Under the pieces are notes generated by a model. It was not told the DNA's origin. It did no database searches and saw only the letters and a program-made list of their open reading frames with translations. Shown piece by piece: positions 45,805-54,327 of a DNA stretch of 64,000 bases (its first letter is position 1; every line of letters starts with the position of its first letter). The stretch is from assembly GCA_964420125.1 (NCBI GenBank), contig CAYQQQ010000011.1, forward strand, positions 77,954 through 141,953. The letters are read 5' to 3'. Position numbers and translations under genes: made by a program. The stretch is from CAYQQQ01 sp964420125 (GTDB taxonomy: Bacteria > Actinomycetota > Acidimicrobiia > Acidimicrobiales > Microtrichaceae).

Positions 45805-46775
45805 CGACGAAGGTGGTGGTGTGCACCTGGCAGGCGGGCCGCAGCGACCCTCCCGAAGAGCGCGACGCCGCGCTCACCCTCGGTCGGCGGATCGCCGGCC
45901 AGATCGACGCCGAGCTCGAGTGGCTGGTGCTGGGTGAGCCCCCCGCCGGCCTGATGGACATCGCCGCCACCCAGGGCGTCGCCCGGATCCGCACGGTGGG
46001 CGGCGACCTCGGCGACCACCGCCCGGACGCCCTGGTCGACGCCGTCGAGGCTGCGTGCGCCGACGCCCTGCCCGCCGCGGTGATCGTCCCCCAGACCTTC
46101 GGGGCCCGCACCGTCGTGCCGCGGATGGCTGCACGGCTCGGAGCCGGCCTGGTGATGAACGCCACCGAGATCGCAGCCGAGGGCGAGGGGTTCTCCGTCA
46201 CGGCGTCCGCCTACGGGGGCGACACCAGGGCGGTCTACGAGGTGGGGCAGCCCGCAGTGCTGGGGCTGCTGCCCAACGCCGTCGAGCCCGAGGTCGTGGC
46301 CGGCCAGCAGCCCGAGAGGGAAGAGCTCGCCGTGGGGGTCGCCGACGTGCAGGAGCGGATCAGGGTCATCGAGCCGGCCCACTCCGAAGGCCCGCGCCTG
46401 GAAGACGCCGAGGTGGTGGTCGCCGGGGGCAGGGGCCTCGGCTCGCCGGAGAACTTCGTGCTGGTCGAGCAGCTGGCCGAAGCGCTCGGAGGCATGTCCG
46501 GTGCGTCGCGACCGCTGGTCGACATGGGCTGGACGGACTCGTCGCACCAGGTCGGTCTCACCGGCAAGTACACGCGTCCCGCCCTCTACGTCGCGGCCGG
46601 CATCTCCGGGGCCACCCAGCACATGGTCGGCTGTGCCGCCGCCAAGACCCTCGTGGCGATCAACACCGACCCCGACGCCGCCATCTTCCACCACGCCCGC
46701 TTCGGCATCGTCGGCGACTGCACCGAGGTGCTGGCCGAGTTGATCCGGGCGGCCAAGGACGCAGGAGTCGCATGA
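45801..46775 (+). CDS. etfA: Electron-transfer flavoprotein alpha subunit
   Basis: A 324-residue EtfA from ATG 45801. The C-terminal FAD domain is typical: VVVAGGRGLGSPENFVLVEQLAEALG, then GLTGKYTRPALYVAAGISGATQHM and AINTDPDAAIFHHARFGIVGD. It binds FAD and passes electrons to ETF dehydrogenase or another acceptor. It sits in an operon with a DUF35 protein and thiolase, so electron transfer is co-regulated with chain-cleaving enzymes. Confidence 0.95.
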   Translation: MTTKVVVCTWQAGRSDPPEERDAALTLGRRIAGQIDAELEWLVLGEPPAGLMDIAATQGVARIRTVGGDLGDHRPDALVDAVEAACADALPAAVIVPQTFGARTVVPRMAARLGAGLVMNATEIAAEGEGFSVTASAYGGDTRAVYEVGQPAVLGLLPNAVEPEVVAGQQPEREELAVGVADVQERIRVIEPAHSEGPRLEDAEVVVAGGRGLGSPENFVLVEQLAEALGGMSGASRPLVDMGWTDSSHQVGLTGKYTRPALYVAAGISGATQHMVGCAAAKTLVAINTDPDAAIFHHARFGIVGDCTEVLAELIRAAKDAGVA

Positions 46776-47197
46776 TGTCGACCGACGGCACCCCCGTGAT
46801 CGACGGGCTGTTCGAGCAGACCGGCGAGGGCGCCCGCTTGCTGGGCTCCCGTTGCACGACCTGCGACACGCCCTACTTCCCCCGCTCGGAGCGCTGCCAC
46901 AACCCGAGCTGCGACCACTCCGACACCCGGGACGCCTCCTTCGGCCCCGGTGGTGTGCTGTGGAGCTACTCGGTGCAGAACTACCCGCCACCGCCCCCGG
47001 CTCGCTACGACGAGCCCTACGAGCCCTACGCCCTCGGCGTGGTCGACCTGCACGACGGTCTGCGCGTGGTGGGCCGGATGGCCGTGGAGGACCACGCCGA
47101 GCTGCGCGCCGGCGACGAGGTCGAGCTGATCATCGGCACGCTGTACCACGACGACGACGGCGCACCGCAGCTGAGCTGGATGTTCCGACCCGCATGA
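46772..47197 (+). CDS. DUF35 OB-fold zinc-ribbon protein
   Basis: A 141-residue DUF35 protein; a rubredoxin-like zinc ribbon with Cys28, Cys31, Cys42 and Cys47 precedes an OB fold. It overlaps EtfA by 4 bp (ATGATG) and lies 52 bp before a thiolase, the usual partner. DUF35 proteins bind acyl-CoA and shape the active site of thiolase-like enzymes, as in ChsH2-Ltp2 and archaeal HMG-CoA synthase/thiolase complexes. The third and fourth cysteines are five apart rather than three, unlike the other two free DUF35 genes here. Confidence 0.85.
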   Translation: MMSTDGTPVIDGLFEQTGEGARLLGSRCTTCDTPYFPRSERCHNPSCDHSDTRDASFGPGGVLWSYSVQNYPPPPPARYDEPYEPYALGVVDLHDGLRVVGRMAVEDHAELRAGDEVELIIGTLYHDDDGAPQLSWMFRPA

Positions 47198-47249
47198 GCC
47201 CCGCCGCCGGGCCCTCAGCGGCCCCCGATCCGAGAGGGAGACACGCGAG

Positions 47250-48428
47250 ATGAGAGATGTGGCAGTCCTGGGAGTCGGCATGCACCCCTGGGGCAAGTTC
47301 TCCGACCGGTCCGTGACCGACCTCTGTCGCCACGCGGTGGTGGAGGCGCTTGCCGATGCCGGGGTGTCCTGGCGTGACATCGAGGCGGTGGCCGCAGCCA
47401 GCTCGCGCTTCTCCGGTGGGAAGGGCTGGGGGCTCAACGGCAACGACATCGTCGAGGACCTCGGCTCCACGGGGATCCCCGTGTTCAACATGTCGGCGGG
47501 ATGCGCGGCGGGGGGGAACGCCTTCAACGTCGGCTACTCGCTGGTGGCCGGCGGCCAGTACGACATGGTGCTGGTGGTGGGTGGCGAGAAGATGCCCAAG
47601 GGGTTCATCCAGACCTCCGGCGTGGAGGAGACCACCGACCCCGAGTTCCTCCGCCAGCGCTGCGTGGGGATGCCGGGTCCGGCGTTCTGGGCGCTGCTGT
47701 GTCGCCAGCGCATGGCCCAGATCGGCACCACCGAGGAGCAACTCGCCAAGGTGGCGGTCAAGGCCCACGAGATCGCCCAGCACAACGAGAACGCCCGCTT
47801 CCGCCAGCTGTTCAGCATGGAGCAGGTCCTCGAGTCGGCGCTGGTGAGCGACCCGTTGCGGCTCTACGAGATCTGCCCGGTGAGCGACGGGGCTGCAGCC
47901 ACGGTGATCTGCTCGGCGGAGAAGGCCCGTCAGCTCACCACGGATCCCATCTGGGTGGCCGGCAGCGCGGTGGCCACCGCCCGCTTCGACGACGGGCTGC
48001 CCCGTGGGTTGGCCGGGGTGATCCCCGAGGGGCCTGCCCACCACAGCGAGGCCGCGGCCGCGGTGGCCAAGGCGCTCGCCCAGGCGGGTGTGGCGCCCAC
48101 CGAGCTCGACTTCGTCGAGCTCCAGGACAACACCGTCTACTACGAGCTCGCCTTCCCCGAGGACTGGGGCCTGTGCGAGCCGGGCGAGGCGGAGCACCTC
48201 CTGGAGACGGGCGAGACCCTGCCGACCGGGCGGATGCCGATCAACCCCAGCGGCGGGTTCCTCTGCTTCGGGGAGGCGACCACCGCCATGGGCGTGTTCC
48301 AGGTGTGCGAGCTGACCTGGCAGCTGCGTGGTCAGGCGGGTGCACGGCAGGTGCCCGGTGCCACGGTGGGCCTTGCCCAGACGCTGGGGCTCGGGGGCAA
48401 CGGCACCGCGGTGGTGCTGAAGCGCTGA
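47250..48428 (+). CDS. Thiolase-family protein (SCP-x type) with catalytic cysteine
   Basis: A 392-residue thiolase-fold protein. NMSAGCAAGGNAF (80-92) keeps Cys85 at the nucleophile position, unlike the three other members in the window. The His-loop position reads ELQDNTVYY (Gln rather than His or Tyr) and the last loop reads GGFLCFGEATTAMG, so this is not a classical thiolase either. It may perform thiolysis or condensation with the DUF35 partner at 46772. It follows etfBA in the operon with GGGAG upstream. Confidence 0.8.
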   Translation: MRDVAVLGVGMHPWGKFSDRSVTDLCRHAVVEALADAGVSWRDIEAVAAASSRFSGGKGWGLNGNDIVEDLGSTGIPVFNMSAGCAAGGNAFNVGYSLVAGGQYDMVLVVGGEKMPKGFIQTSGVEETTDPEFLRQRCVGMPGPAFWALLCRQRMAQIGTTEEQLAKVAVKAHEIAQHNENARFRQLFSMEQVLESALVSDPLRLYEICPVSDGAAATVICSAEKARQLTTDPIWVAGSAVATARFDDGLPRGLAGVIPEGPAHHSEAAAAVAKALAQAGVAPTELDFVELQDNTVYYELAFPEDWGLCEPGEAEHLLETGETLPTGRMPINPSGGFLCFGEATTAMGVFQVCELTWQLRGQAGARQVPGATVGLAQTLGLGGNGTAVVLKR

Positions 48429-48491
48429 CGGCGACGTCGGTGGAGTGACGTGGTGGCGACCGCCACCAGGAGACGACAAGAGGAGATGACG

Positions 48492-49973
48492 ATGAGCGAC
48501 GGCGACTACGAGGTCATCGTGATCGGCAGCGGCCCTGGGGGGCTCGTCACCGCCACGTTGCTGGCCAAGCGCGGCGTGCGCACGCTGCTGGTGGAGAAGA
48601 ACTCGATGCTCGGGGGCAAGATGATCAGCATCGAGAAGGACGGGTGGGCCTACGACCTCTTCCCCCACGGGCAGGTCCCCATGCGGGGCTCGGCCTTCGA
48701 GGACGTGTACCGGGAGCTCGGGGTCTACGACGAGTTCGCGCCGGCGCTCGAACCCGACGACCCCCGCGACATCATCACCCTCGCCTATCGGCGCAGCGAG
48801 TGGGACGAGTACAAGACCGTCACGCAGAGCCAGGCCATGGCCGATCCGGAGCCCTTCTTCAAGCTGTGGGACGCCACCGAGGAGGAGCAGGAGAAGACCG
48901 TCGTCATCATGGCCGAGATGGCCACGATGGCCGACGAAGACATCGCCGCCCTCGACGGGATCACGATGAAGGAGTGGCTCGACGCCCGTGACACGCCGGC
49001 GCCGCTCTACAACTACATGGGCTTCCACGCCAACGCCTCGCTCGCCGAGCCGCTGGACCTGGTGGCCGCCTCCGAGCAGATGACCATCATGAAGCAGGTG
49101 ATGCTCCAGGGCGGCGGCGGCCAGTACAAGGGCGGCTTCGGCGGACTCACCAAGGTGATGGCCCGGGAGTATGAGCGCAACGGCGGCACGCTGATCACGG
49201 GCGCACGGGTGAACCGCATCGTCGTGGAGGACGGCCACGTCACCGGCGTGCAGACCTCCAAGGGCGACTTCTCCGCCCCGGTGGTGGTCAGCTCGGCGGG
49301 CATCCAGCCGACGGTGCTCAAGCTGGTGGGAGAGGAGCAGTTCGACAAGGGCTACGTGAACTACGTCAAGGGCCTGGTGCCCGGCTGGGCGTTCACCAGC
49401 GTGCGGTACTTCCTGAACAAGCCGGTGATGGACACGGCCATGTACGTGGTCTGGTCGGACGACAGCTGGCTCGACACCGAGCGGTTTCGCAAGCAGAAGG
49501 AGGGGGGCGAGCTCGACGAGGTGATCCTGTTCATGGTGAACCACTCCTTCTACGACGAGCACGCCGCGCCTGCGGGCAAGCAGGTGCTGGTGTCAGGCAC
49601 GGTCTGCTCCTCCAACCCCGAGGCCGGCGAGATCGAGGCCATCTGGAAGTGCATGGACCGCCAGATGCAGGAGCTCTTCCCCGACATCTGGGAGGCGACG
49701 GAGCGCAAGGAGTACAACGGCCCTCGCGAGATCTCGAACCTCACCCGCGACGCGGTGCTGCCCGGCCAGGGCGGCGAGTGCGTGGGCCTGGCCCAGATCG
49801 TGGGCCAGTGCGGTTCGATGAAGCCGCGCCAGGAGCTGTCGATCCGGGGGCTCTACCTCGCCGGTGCCGACGCCGGCGCCGCCGGCATGGGCACCCACCA
49901 GTCCGCGTTGTCGGGCATCGAAGCCGCTCGTCTCGCCCAGCTCTGCCTGGCGAAGATCTACAAGGCCCAGTAG
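48492..49973 (+). CDS. FAD-dependent oxidoreductase, CrtI/phytoene-desaturase-like
   Basis: A 493-residue flavoprotein. The dinucleotide loop VIVIGSGPGGLVTATLLAKRG is at residues 8-28; the C-terminal FAD segment is LSIRGLYLAGADAGAAGMGTHQSALSG. CrtI-like enzymes desaturate, isomerise or oxidise hydrophobic substrates, often membrane-associated. ATG 48492 is preferred to the in-frame ATG 48486 because GAGGAG is then 6 bases away. It closes the etfBA-DUF35-thiolase operon and is followed by a strong convergent terminator. Distantly related to the three flavoproteins at 57836-63033. Confidence 0.85.
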   Translation: MSDGDYEVIVIGSGPGGLVTATLLAKRGVRTLLVEKNSMLGGKMISIEKDGWAYDLFPHGQVPMRGSAFEDVYRELGVYDEFAPALEPDDPRDIITLAYRRSEWDEYKTVTQSQAMADPEPFFKLWDATEEEQEKTVVIMAEMATMADEDIAALDGITMKEWLDARDTPAPLYNYMGFHANASLAEPLDLVAASEQMTIMKQVMLQGGGGQYKGGFGGLTKVMAREYERNGGTLITGARVNRIVVEDGHVTGVQTSKGDFSAPVVVSSAGIQPTVLKLVGEEQFDKGYVNYVKGLVPGWAFTSVRYFLNKPVMDTAMYVVWSDDSWLDTERFRKQKEGGELDEVILFMVNHSFYDEHAAPAGKQVLVSGTVCSSNPEAGEIEAIWKCMDRQMQELFPDIWEATERKEYNGPREISNLTRDAVLPGQGGECVGLAQIVGQCGSMKPRQELSIRGLYLAGADAGAAGMGTHQSALSGIEAARLAQLCLAKIYKAQ

Positions 49974-49987
49974 CCGACCGACCCCTG

Positions 49988-50036
49988 GTTCTGTTCACCC
50001 CACGTCGCGCCCAGCGCGATCCTGGGTGAACAGAAC
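49988..50036. terminator. Bidirectional stem-loop between convergent genes
   Basis: GTTCTGTTCACCC (49988-50000) pairs perfectly with GGGTGAACAGAAC (50024-50036) around a 23-base loop. It sits 15 bp after the flavoprotein stop and 15 bp before the convergent crotonase stop. Confidence 0.75.
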
Positions 50037-50051
50037 GACGGGGGAGCGGGG

Positions 50052-50873
50052 TCAGTAGCCCTTGAACTCCGGGGCGCGCTTCTCCACGAAGGCGCTGGTG
50101 CCCTCGCGGGCGTCCGCGGTGTGCGAGGAGAGCGTGGCCGCCACCGCCTCGTAGTCGAGCATCTCCTCCAACGTGGAGGTCAGCGCCTTGTACACGAAGC
50201 GCCGGGCCAGGTCGACGGCCACGCTGGGGCCCTTCGCCAGCTCCTTGGCGTACGACATGGCGGCCGCGAGGTCGCCGCCCTCCTCCACCAGCTCGTCGAC
50301 CAGCCCCTCACGCAGGCACTCGTCGGCCTCCAGGATCCTGCCTGTCTCCACCATCATCAGCGCCGTGGACAACCGGGTGATGCGGGGCAGCAACCAGGTG
50401 ATCCCCGTGTCCGGGGCGAAGCCGAGGCGGACCATGGCGGCGCACATGCGGGTGGTGGGATCGGCGAAGCGCCGATCGCAGGCCAACGCGAAGGACAGCC
50501 CTGCGCCCATCACCGGGCCGTGGAGGGCGGCGATGACCGGCTTGTCCACCTCGATGATCATCCTGGTGAGTTCGGCCACCGGGCCGGCAGGGGTCTTGCG
50601 CTGGTACCGCTCCAGGGGGACCTCGGAGAGCCCCGGAAGCCCGCGTTCGTCGGAGCCGCTGAGCCAGTCGGCGTCGCCCCCGGAGCAGAATCCCCGTCCA
50701 GCCCCGGTCAGCACGATCACGCGGACCTCGTCGCGCTGGCGCAGCTCCCGGAGCAGCTCGACCAGCGCGTGGGAGAGGTCCCATGTGATCGAGTTGAGCC
50801 GCTTCGGGCGGTTCAGGGTGATCACCCCGACGCCGTCCTCGATCTCGAAGAGGTACTCGCCTTCTGCTGCCAT
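50052..50873 (-). CDS. Enoyl-CoA isomerase-type crotonase (PaaG/ECI-like)
   Basis: A 273-residue crotonase with ITLNRPKRLNSI, the oxyanion segment GAGRGFCSGGDADW and AALHGPVMGAGLSFALACD. Neither catalytic glutamate of hydratases is present: the sites read AAMVRLG and ALMMVETG. Instead it has GFAPDTGITWLLPR, the Asp-containing loop of PaaG-type enoyl-CoA isomerases, so isomerisation is more likely than hydration. It ends EKRAPEFKGY, typical of the family. A stem-loop separates it from the upstream luciferase-like gene. Confidence 0.85.
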   Translation of the reverse strand: MAAEGEYLFEIEDGVGVITLNRPKRLNSITWDLSHALVELLRELRQRDEVRVIVLTGAGRGFCSGGDADWLSGSDERGLPGLSEVPLERYQRKTPAGPVAELTRMIIEVDKPVIAALHGPVMGAGLSFALACDRRFADPTTRMCAAMVRLGFAPDTGITWLLPRITRLSTALMMVETGRILEADECLREGLVDELVEEGGDLAAAMSYAKELAKGPSVAVDLARRFVYKALTSTLEEMLDYEAVAATLSSHTADAREGTSAFVEKRAPEFKGY

Positions 50874-50894
50874 GGGTCTTCTCCTTCAGGCTGT

Positions 50895-50943
50895 GTTGTT
50901 CGAAACTGACCCAGAGCGTGAGTCTCGAACAACAGAGCGGTGT
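50895..50943 (-). terminator. Stem-loop behind the luciferase-like gene
   Basis: GTTGTTCGA (50895-50903) and TCGAACAAC (50935-50943) are perfect 9-bp arms with a 31-base loop. It lies 14 bp after the minus-strand luciferase-like gene and 22 bp before the crotonase start; it may attenuate transcription between them. Confidence 0.5.
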
Positions 50944-50956
50944 CTGGGTCGTTCCC

Positions 50957-52030
50957 TCACGTCCTCTGGAGGGCGGCGACGGTGTCTGCGACCCAGTCGG
51001 TGTCGTGGCGCAGCGCCGGGGGCAGGTCGAGCAGCACGGAGGAGAACAACCCCTCACAGCGGTCGCGCAGCTCGCCCACCAGCTGATCGGTCGTCGCCAC
51101 GACCGCCCACTCGCGCAGCATGTCGTCGGAGATCAGGGTGGGCATGTCCTGCCAGCGGCCGTCCCTCGACATCTGGTGCAGCTCGTTGCCGACCTCGATC
51201 CAGCCGTGGTGCTCCAGCACCGCGTGGTACGTGGGTGTGGAGCAGTAGAAGGCGATGTGCTGCTTGATCTCGGCCGTCGCGGTCGCGATGCCCTGCTCAT
51301 CCGAGGCGACCGCCAGGAAGGGCGCGCCGATGAGCTCGATCTCCCGAGGGTCGCGACCTGCGAGCGACGCGCCGTCGGCGACCGCTGGCACCACCACCTC
51401 GCGGGCGTAGCGGAACGTGGCCACCGGGTGCAGCCGCAGCCCGTCGCACAGCTCCCCCGAGAGTCGGGCCATGTAGGGGTTGACCGCCGCCAGGTGGAGG
51501 GGGACGTGGGGGTGCTCGATCGGCCCCGGGTTGAAGAACGGGTTCATGAGGGTGAAGCGGTAGTGCTCGCCTTCGAAGTCCGGCTTGGTGCCGTTCTGGA
51601 ACGTGTCGAACATGGCCTTCACGCAGCGCACGTACTCCCGCAGCTGAGGTCCGGGAGGGCCGACCCATGCCGAAGGAGTGCCGTAGCGGCGGACCACGTG
51701 GGCCTTGACCTGCGTGCCCAGGCCCAGCTGGAACCGGCCTCCGGAGAGGTTCTGGAGGTCCCAGGCGAGCTGGGCGGTCACCATCGGGCTGCGGGGGAAG
51801 GCGATGGCCACGTTGGTGCCCAGCGCGATGCGCTCGGTGTGCTCGGCGGCGATGGCCAGGGGGAGGAAGGGGTCGTGCCCTGCCTCGGGTGCGGTGAGCC
51901 CGTCGAAGCCGAGCGACTCGGCCTCGCGAGCCGCGGCCGCCATGGAGGCCAGGTCGAAGCGGGCCTGACCCGTGCCGGCGTACTGCTCGGTGTCGGGCGC
52001 CATCATCACGGTCTGCACGTTCAACGCCAC
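50957..52030 (-). CDS. Luciferase-like monooxygenase-fold oxidoreductase, probably F420-dependent
   Basis: A 357-residue LLM-family TIM barrel from GTG 52030, behind GGGAGGAG. AREAESLGFDGLTAPEAGHDPFLPLAIAAEHTERIALGTNVAIAFPRSP (spread over residues 35-85) is typical, as is LSGGRFQLGLGTQVKAHVVRRYG. Most actinobacterial relatives use coenzyme F420; a few use FMN. The reaction may be oxidation of a hydroxyl or reduction of an enone. It is divergent from a DUF35/thiolase operon, with operator S9 between them. Confidence 0.82.
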   Translation of the reverse strand: MALNVQTVMMAPDTEQYAGTGQARFDLASMAAAAREAESLGFDGLTAPEAGHDPFLPLAIAAEHTERIALGTNVAIAFPRSPMVTAQLAWDLQNLSGGRFQLGLGTQVKAHVVRRYGTPSAWVGPPGPQLREYVRCVKAMFDTFQNGTKPDFEGEHYRFTLMNPFFNPGPIEHPHVPLHLAAVNPYMARLSGELCDGLRLHPVATFRYAREVVVPAVADGASLAGRDPREIELIGAPFLAVASDEQGIATATAEIKQHIAFYCSTPTYHAVLEHHGWIEVGNELHQMSRDGRWQDMPTLISDDMLREWAVVATTDQLVGELRDRCEGLFSSVLLDLPPALRHDTDWVADTVAALQRT

Positions 52031-52087
52031 GATCGCTCCTCCCGTCGAGGCCTGGCCGGGGGCTTCGACGGTCCCCGGTCCGCCTCC

Positions 52088-52143
52088 GACAACTGGTGAC
52101 AACTTACTACCACTTGGTGAGGATCTCCTGTAGTTTGTAGAGT
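52088..52143. promoter_or_regulatory. Operator S9 and divergent promoters
   Basis: A box ending AACTGGT (52088-52097) and box CTACCACTTGGTGAG (52107-52121, identical to S3) are 21 bp apart. Rightward: -35 TTGGTG (52114-52119), 18 bp, -10 TAGAGT (52138-52143). Leftward, TAGTAA on the minus strand (52104-52109) is a possible -10 for the luciferase-like gene. Confidence 0.8.
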
Positions 52144-52201
52144 CGTCGTGGTCGGCCGGTGAGCCGCCGACAGGGGACGTCGTCGACAGGGGAGACAGGT
52201 C

Positions 52202-52624
52202 ATGACCGAGGAGCAGGTGGCGGTGCCGCACCCGGCGAGATGGGGCGTGCTGTACCGCAGCAGCGGGCCGCTGTGGGACGCGGCGAAGGAGCACGAGCTG
52301 CGGCTGCAGCGCTGCGCGTCCTGCCACCACTGGCTGATGCCGCCGCGGCCCATGTGCCCGCAGTGCCAGTCGATGGAGGCCGAGTGGGTGGCGGTGTCGG
52401 GCGATGGCACGATCGCCAGCTGGGTCACCTATGCGGAGTCCCCCCATCCGGCCTTCGAATCGCCCCACACCGTCGTGCTGGTGGAGCTGGCCGAGGGGCC
52501 GCGCGTGGTGAGCAACGTGGTCGGCGTGGGCCCGGATGAGCTCGAGGTCGGCCTCCCCGTGCGGGTCGTGTTCGACGACGTCGACGAGGAGCTGACCCTG
52601 TACAAGTTCGAGCCTGCGGCGTAG
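52202..52624 (+). CDS. DUF35 OB-fold zinc-ribbon protein
   Basis: A 140-residue DUF35 protein with zinc ligands Cys38, Cys41, Cys52 and Cys55 (RCASCHHWLMPPRPMCPQC). The OB fold ends LPVRVVFDDVDEELTLYKF, the standard DUF35 C-terminus. First gene of an operon of two DUF35/thiolase-like pairs from promoter S9. Expected to be the obligate partner of the next gene. The N-terminus (residues 1-20) is longer than in the paralogue at 53889. Confidence 0.9.
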   Translation: MTEEQVAVPHPARWGVLYRSSGPLWDAAKEHELRLQRCASCHHWLMPPRPMCPQCQSMEAEWVAVSGDGTIASWVTYAESPHPAFESPHTVVLVELAEGPRVVSNVVGVGPDELEVGLPVRVVFDDVDEELTLYKFEPAA

Positions 52625-52654
52625 CGGCGCGGCGTCCGAGGAGGAGTGGTCAAC

Positions 52655-53884
52655 GTGATGCAGGACTACATCGAGCGGAGCTACCGGCGGGATCGCCGGC
52701 CGCCCGTCGAGGCGAACACCATCCGCGACAACGCCGCCATCGTCGGCATCGGCCAGACGGCCTACACGCGCAACAGCGAGCGCGACGAACTGGACATGGC
52801 GTGCGAGGCCATCCGCAACGCCGTCGAGGACGCCGGGCTCACGATGGCCGACATCGACGGCTTGGAGGCCTTCACCCTCGAGCGCACCTCGATGCCGACG
52901 CTGGTCGGCGCGCTCGGCATCCCCAACCTCCGCTTCACCAGCGAGATCAGCTACGGGGGCGGCGCGGCGTGCGCCAACCTCATGCACGCCGCGGCGGCGG
53001 TCACCACCGGCGTCGCCAACTACGTCGTGTGCTACCGCTCGCTCAACGAGGCGTCGGGCCACCGCTACGGCCGGGGCGACGGCTACGCCACCTACCTCAC
53101 CGAGGCCCCCACCCTGCACTACGGCTACTACTTCCCCTTCGGGCTGTTGACGCCGCTGTCGTGGGCCTCCATGTACGGCCGTCGCTGGATGCACGAGTAC
53201 AAGGTGGACCCCGACGACATCGGCTGGTACTCGGTGGTGCTGCGGGAGAACGCCAACCGCAACCCCAAGGCGGTCTTCTACGACAAGCCCATCACCATCG
53301 ACGACTACCGGGCGTCGCAGATGATCGTGGAGCCGCTGCGCCTGTTCGACTGCTGCGTCGACACCGACGGTGCCGCTGCGGTGATCGTGACCACGGCCGA
53401 GCGGGCCAAGGACCTCAAGCAGTCGCCCGCCTACATCCTGGCGGCCGCCCAGGCATCGACCCCGGAGTCGGAGATCCAGACCTCCTACAACCGCACGCCG
53501 ATGTCGGGCCTGCCCGACAGCTGGTACGTCGGCCAGGAGCTGTACCGCATCGCCGGGGTCGGCCCCAGCGACATCGACGTCGCCGAGCTCTACGACCCCT
53601 TCAGCCTGGGGGGCATCCTCCAGCTCGAGGAGCTCGGCTTCTGCGAACGCGGTCAGGGCGCAGAGTTCTGCCGCGGGGGCGACAACATCCGGGTGGGCGG
53701 CAAGATCCCGATCAACACCTCCGGCGGCCTGCTCTCGGAGGCCTACATCCACGGCTACAACCTGATCATCGAAGCGGTCCGCCAGATCCGGGGCACCTCG
53801 ACCAGCCAGGTCGAGGGCGCCGAGCTGGCCCTGGTCACCGCCGGTCCCGGTCTGCCCACCAGCGGGATGATCCTGAGGAAGTGA
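52655..53884 (+). CDS. Thiolase-like (Ltp/SCP-x type) protein lacking the catalytic cysteine
   Basis: A 409-residue protein; GTG 52655 is used for ribosome-site spacing (ATG 52658 is equally possible). The nucleophile region reads EISYGGGAACAN (97-108), with glycine at the cysteine position. The His-loop reads ELYDPFSLGG with tyrosine, as in the Ltp2 retro-aldolase, and NTSGGLLSEAYIHGYN follows. The N-terminus has a basic extension, YIERSYRRDRRPP. Predicted DUF35-dependent carbon-carbon lyase. It is flanked by DUF35 genes on both sides. Confidence 0.85.
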   Translation: MMQDYIERSYRRDRRPPVEANTIRDNAAIVGIGQTAYTRNSERDELDMACEAIRNAVEDAGLTMADIDGLEAFTLERTSMPTLVGALGIPNLRFTSEISYGGGAACANLMHAAAAVTTGVANYVVCYRSLNEASGHRYGRGDGYATYLTEAPTLHYGYYFPFGLLTPLSWASMYGRRWMHEYKVDPDDIGWYSVVLRENANRNPKAVFYDKPITIDDYRASQMIVEPLRLFDCCVDTDGAAAVIVTTAERAKDLKQSPAYILAAAQASTPESEIQTSYNRTPMSGLPDSWYVGQELYRIAGVGPSDIDVAELYDPFSLGGILQLEELGFCERGQGAEFCRGGDNIRVGGKIPINTSGGLLSEAYIHGYNLIIEAVRQIRGTSTSQVEGAELALVTAGPGLPTSGMILRK

Positions 53885-53888
53885 CGAC

Positions 53889-54314
53889 ATGGACTACGTG
53901 CCCGGTATCCCGATCCTGAAGGCCTCCCGTGACGACGACAACCGTCCGTTCTGGGAGGCGGTCGACGAGCACCGCTTCGTGCTGCAGAGGTGCTCGGCCT
54001 GCGATCGCTACATGCAGCCGCCCCGACCGATGTGCCCCGAGTGCCGCTCCATGGACACGATCGAGTGGGTCGAGTCGCCGGGGCGGGGCGAGATCTACTC
54101 GTACGTGAACTTCACCACCGACCGGATGGCCTACCCCGCGATGAAGGTCCCCTACTCGGTGGTGCTGGTCGAGATGGAGGAAGGGGTGCGGCTCGTGTCG
54201 AACATGATCGACCTGGAACCCGACCAGGTCGAGATCGGCATGCCGGTGGAGGTGGTCTTCGACGACATCTCCGAGGACCTCACCCTGTTCAAGTTCAAGG
54301 TCCGCGAGGCCTGA
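53889..54314 (+). CDS. DUF35 OB-fold zinc-ribbon protein
   Basis: A 141-residue DUF35 protein: zinc ligands Cys35, Cys38, Cys49 and Cys52 (RCSACDRYMQPPRPMCPEC), OB fold ending VEVVFDDISEDLTLFKFKV. It is close in sequence to the protein at 52202, so the two DUF35/thiolase-like pairs look like an operon-internal duplication. It starts 4 bp after the previous stop, with GAGGAAG. Confidence 0.9.
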   Translation: MDYVPGIPILKASRDDDNRPFWEAVDEHRFVLQRCSACDRYMQPPRPMCPECRSMDTIEWVESPGRGEIYSYVNFTTDRMAYPAMKVPYSVVLVEMEEGVRLVSNMIDLEPDQVEIGMPVEVVFDDISEDLTLFKFKVREA

Positions 54315-54327
54315 GGAGAGCCGCACG

